Source: Grimontia marina (GTDB taxonomy: Bacteria; Pseudomonadota; Gammaproteobacteria; Enterobacterales; Vibrionaceae). Taken from it: a stretch of DNA of 64,000 nt. This document shows positions 61,779 through 64,000 of this stretch, piece by piece. The stretch's first letter is position 1. The number at the start of each line of letters is the position of its first letter. The stretch is from the NCBI RefSeq assembly GCF_900060185.1, contig NZ_FIZY01000006.1:62001-126000 (forward strand). Reading direction: 5' to 3'. Under the pieces are notes generated by a model. It saw only the letters and a list, made by a program, of their open reading frames with translations. It was not told the DNA's origin and made no database searches. Position numbers and translations under genes: made by a program.

Positions 61779-62297
61779 ATGCTAATGAAACGCCACTCTT
61801 ATGACAGAGACGACCTCCTAGCCTCTAGCCAAGGAGAGCTTTTCGGCCCAGGTCGTCCACAACTTCCAGCACCTAACATGCTGATGATGGATCGCATTTC
61901 TAACATCACGGACGAAGGTGGTGACCACGGCAAAGGCTTTATCATTGCCGAGTTAGACATTACTCCAGACCTGTGGTTCTTCGATTGCCACTTCCCTGGT
62001 GACCCAGTTATGCCTGGCTGTCTTGGCCTTGACGCGATGTGGCAGCTGGTTGGATTCTTCCTCGGATGGGTCGGTGGTGAAGGTAAAGGTCGCGCACTGG
62101 GTGTTGGCGAAGTGAAATTTACCGGTCAAATCCTGCCTACGGCAAAGAAAGTGACTTATGAAATCCAGATGAAGCGCGTTATCAACCGCAAACTGGTGAT
62201 GGGTCTGGCTGATGGCCGTGTGCTGGTGGATGGCAAAGAAATCTACGTAGCGAAAGACCTGAAAGTAGGTTTGTTCCAAGACACCTCTTCTTTCTAA
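61779..62297 (+). CDS. fabA: 3-hydroxydecanoyl-ACP dehydratase/isomerase FabA
   Basis: 172 aa, equal in length to E. coli FabA. Catalytic His71 ([10 protein letters not shown]) and Asp85 ([10 protein letters not shown]) are present. It dehydrates and isomerises C10 intermediates, starting unsaturated fatty acid synthesis. ATG 61779 is supported by AGGAG and by length. Followed by a terminator and the convergent rmf gene. Confidence 0.97.
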   Translation: MLMKRHSYDRDDLLASSQGELFGPGRPQLPAPNMLMMDRISNITDEGGDHGKGFIIAELDITPDLWFFDCHFPGDPVMPGCLGLDAMWQLVGFFLGWVGGEGKGRALGVGEVKFTGQILPTAKKVTYEIQMKRVINRKLVMGLADGRVLVDGKEIYVAKDLKVGLFQDTSSF

Positions 62298-62322
62298 GTC
62301 GATATCGACACGCCAAATTCTA

Positions 62323-62346
62323 AACCGCCTCCGGGCGGTTTTTTGT
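62323..62346 (+). terminator. Terminator of fabA
   Basis: Stem AACCGCC / GGCGGTT (loop TCCG-like) followed by TTTTTGTT, 25 bp after the fabA stop. Confidence 0.9.
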
Positions 62347-62441
62347 TAATTGTTGTTTTACCTCCTCTACTGTCCCCTTAACAAGCTAAATGCTAGCCAC
62401 TATCTCTCAGTAGCGATGTGTAAGTAGGAGCAATATTATAA

Positions 62442-62456
62442 AGTTATAGTGCATTA
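62442..62456. repeat. Repeated 15-mer, copy 3
   Basis: AGTTATAGTGCATTA, one base different from the copies at 50935 and 53680. Between the fabA and rmf terminators. Confidence 0.5.
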
Positions 62457-62468
62457 AGTGGTAAACAA

Positions 62469-62488
62469 AAGCCCCGTTTTCCGGGGCT
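62469..62488 (-). terminator. Terminator of rmf
   Basis: Stem AGCCCCG / CGGGGCT with a short loop; leftward it is followed by TTTTGTTT. 29 bp past the rmf stop. Confidence 0.85.
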
Positions 62489-62516
62489 CATGTATAGTTT
62501 GGTATGGGTTAAAAAG

Positions 62517-62687
62517 TTACTTCAGCATCGATACTTTCGTATCTCGACCTTCGCGCCAACCTCCTAGCCATTGGCTGCGCGCGTCCATGGCTTGATAGGG
62601 ACATGTCTCAGAGGATCGACCGTTTACACCAGCTTGATAGCCTTTCGCTTGTGCTCGCTCTAAACGATCTCGCTTCTGTCTTTTCAT
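62517..62687 (-). CDS. rmf: Ribosome modulation factor
   Basis: 56 aa, almost identical at its start to E. coli RMF (MKRQKRDRLERAQAKGYQAG) with CPYQAMDARSQWLGGWREGR later. RMF dimerises 70S ribosomes into inactive 100S particles in stationary phase. Convergent with fabA, as in E. coli neighbours. Has AAGAGGGCGA as ribosome-binding site. Confidence 0.96.
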   Translation of the reverse strand: MKRQKRDRLERAQAKGYQAGVNGRSSETCPYQAMDARSQWLGGWREGRDTKVSMLK

Positions 62688-62852
62688 ATATTCGCCCTCT
62701 TATCCTAAGATGGTTGTATCTTTTCAGTGAGGTTTCATTCAAGTTGATCTTTTATGACCCTCACCAATTAAGATTCACGCATGGTTAATAAATAATCAAG
62801 CATCGAAAGGCTCATCCAACATAAATTTGTGAAGATGAGCCAGAAAGTGAAA

Positions 62853-64000
62853 TTACTTTTTACGACGGAAAATACCGCCTAATGCCAGCAAACCAAGGCC
62901 TAGCACACCAATACCACCACCGCTACGTTCTATGGTTCTTACTTCATACGGACGAGCAGTAATTTGAGCGGTATCGTCACGAGTCAGTTTGACCGCAACC
63001 AACTCTTCAGTGCCGTTACAACGTGCATCATGCGCAACGGATGAATAACCGCCAGCACAGTAGAATGCAGAAGCGGCGATAGCACCATCGTCATTGATAT
63101 CAAAGGCTTCTGCGATACGGAACTGGTTATTATTGCCCGAAGCATTTCCGTCATTGGTCAGGTCATCTAAAAGCCAAGCAGACGAACTGCCAATCGCCCC
63201 ACCATGTGCGTAGATGTAGCCACGTTGACGGCGTGAACGATCACGAGCGTTTTCAGTGTCTACCTTACCCACCAGCTCATTATTGACGTTGATAGCGGCG
63301 GCAGTACCGTTATAGCCAGTGAAGAAAAGTGCGTTTTGGGAAGAGCCAAGAAGTGTTGTCTTCGTTTCATCACCATTACCAGTCGGAGCATTTACAAAGA
63401 TAGTTTCTGCATAAGCACCGTTATTCAAACGCGCGCTTTTCGCCACACCGACAACTAGACCGTTGCTGTTGATGTCAGTCGCTTCTGTATAGCGATAAAC
63501 AATGTCGCCGCCTTGGCGTATATCGACGCCAGGGATGAGTGACATTTCCCAGCAACGTTTCGTTGCACCATCGATACAGTTAGCAAAGTCATTTACTGGT
63601 GTATATTTCACTGCTCGAGCATAGAAGCGGCTGTCATTATAAGTATTGAAGCCAACCATCGTTGGTGCAGTGGCACCAGATACCATAGCTGCAGCATTTA
63701 CGCTCGCCTGAGCCGTATCATCGGTATTCCCCGTAGGCGCATTGCTTGGCGTTTGGAAGTCGGCAATTGCAAAAGCATTGACTGCATCATTTTCAGTGAT
63801 ACCAGATGCAAGCCAGATTGACGCTTGGTTTGCAAACTGGAAATACTGACAAGCGCGGTCTGAGTAATCAAGGCTATTTGCACAGCTTGAAAGATTCCCT
63901 AAGCCAATATCCTGTGGAACTTTGTTTCCATTCCCAGCATCAGCCATGTTTGCCACTGAAGCAGAACCGAAAACAATTGTCTTGCCTGCTGCGTCAATTA
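62853..64000 (-). CDS. DUF3466-like exported protein, 5' end beyond the window
   Basis: The C-terminal 382 residues or so of a longer protein: the frame stays open to 64000 (reading IDAAGKTIVFGSASVANMAD before the first internal Met). It has repeated short units (for example FANCIDGATKRCWEMSLIPG, NSNGLVVGVAKSARLNNGAY) and a C-terminal GGGIGVLGLGLLALGGIFRRKK-like Gly-rich helix plus basic tail, as in GlyGly-CTERM sorting signals. The repeats and tail fit DUF3466 proteins of vibrios. Probably exported and processed by rhombosortase; function unknown. Confidence 0.75.
   Translation of the reverse strand, partial: IDAAGKTIVFGSASVANMADAGNGNKVPQDIGLGNLSSCANSLDYSDRACQYFQFANQASIWLASGITENDAVNAFAIADFQTPSNAPTGNTDDTAQASVNAAAMVSGATAPTMVGFNTYNDSRFYARAVKYTPVNDFANCIDGATKRCWEMSLIPGVDIRQGGDIVYRYTEATDINSNGLVVGVAKSARLNNGAYAETIFVNAPTGNGDETKTTLLGSSQNALFFTGYNGTAAAINVNNELVGKVDTENARDRSRRQRGYIYAHGGAIGSSSAWLLDDLTNDGNASGNNNQFRIAEAFDINDDGAIAASAFYCAGGYSSVAHDARCNGTEELVAVKLTRDDTAQITARPYEVRTIERSGGGIGVLGLGLLALGGIFRRKK

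Overview
The window is chromosomal DNA from a gammaproteobacterium of the Vibrionaceae. Four observations support this. (1) The block ccoNOQP, ccoHIS, fnr, uspE beside a FIST-domain gene and a hybrid kinase follows the order I recall from Vibrio cholerae (nosP and vpsS beside ccoN). (2) The block matP, lonB-like, fabA, rmf is the standard gammaproteobacterial order. (3) A 28-bp dif site differs at one base from V. cholerae dif1 as I remember it. (4) DUF3634- and DUF3466-type genes are present. The genus is not resolved. With dif, matP and three perfect matS sites, the window lies in the replication terminus of the main chromosome.

Layout. 0.2-7.2 kb: a TRAP transporter (dctQMP order), a type I extradiol dioxygenase, an FAD aromatic monooxygenase, a fumarylacetoacetase-family hydrolase and an IclR regulator, probably for uptake and meta-cleavage of a hydroxylated aromatic acid. 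7.3-16.5 kb: uspE, fnr and the cbb3 oxidase with its copper and assembly genes, with FNR boxes. 17-21 kb: an NO-sensor-like FIST protein and a VpsS-like hybrid kinase. 21.1-33.9 kb: a Calvin-Benson-Bassham cluster with cbbL, cbbS, cbbQ, cbbO and cbbR leftward and cbbT, cbbA, cbbP, cbbF rightward, plus an inositol-monophosphatase-family gene. Form I RuBisCO is unusual for this family.

34.75-45.45 kb: a PM2-like (corticovirus-type) tailless prophage of about 10.7 kb, with a double-jelly-roll capsid protein, packaging ATPase, rolling-circle initiator, lysin, small membrane proteins and a Cro/CI-type repressor. It sits exactly in dif, so it was probably inserted by XerC/XerD. Remnants to its right suggest earlier insertions at the same place.

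46.8-53.6 kb: a chemoreceptor, small accessory genes, and a marine-type sortase with its target protein in which the sortase is truncated. 53.7-58.4 kb: an RNA-repair locus in which RtcR faces a leftward slipin-rtcB operon. Its leader holds a sigma54 promoter followed by a cluster of degenerate tRNA-like elements, the most striking feature of the window. 58.6-64 kb: a PPC-domain gene, a DUF3634 gene, matP, the lonB-like gene, fabA (ribosome-binding site inside a hairpin), rmf and a DUF3466-like gene cut by the window end.

Themes: aerobic/microaerobic energy supply (cbb3, Fnr, NO sensing) beside carbon fixation; terminus organisation (dif, matS, matP) and its use by an Xer-integrating phage; and stress-induced RNA repair with possible built-in tRNA mimics. 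All calls come from reading the sequence and from recalled family knowledge; no search was run.
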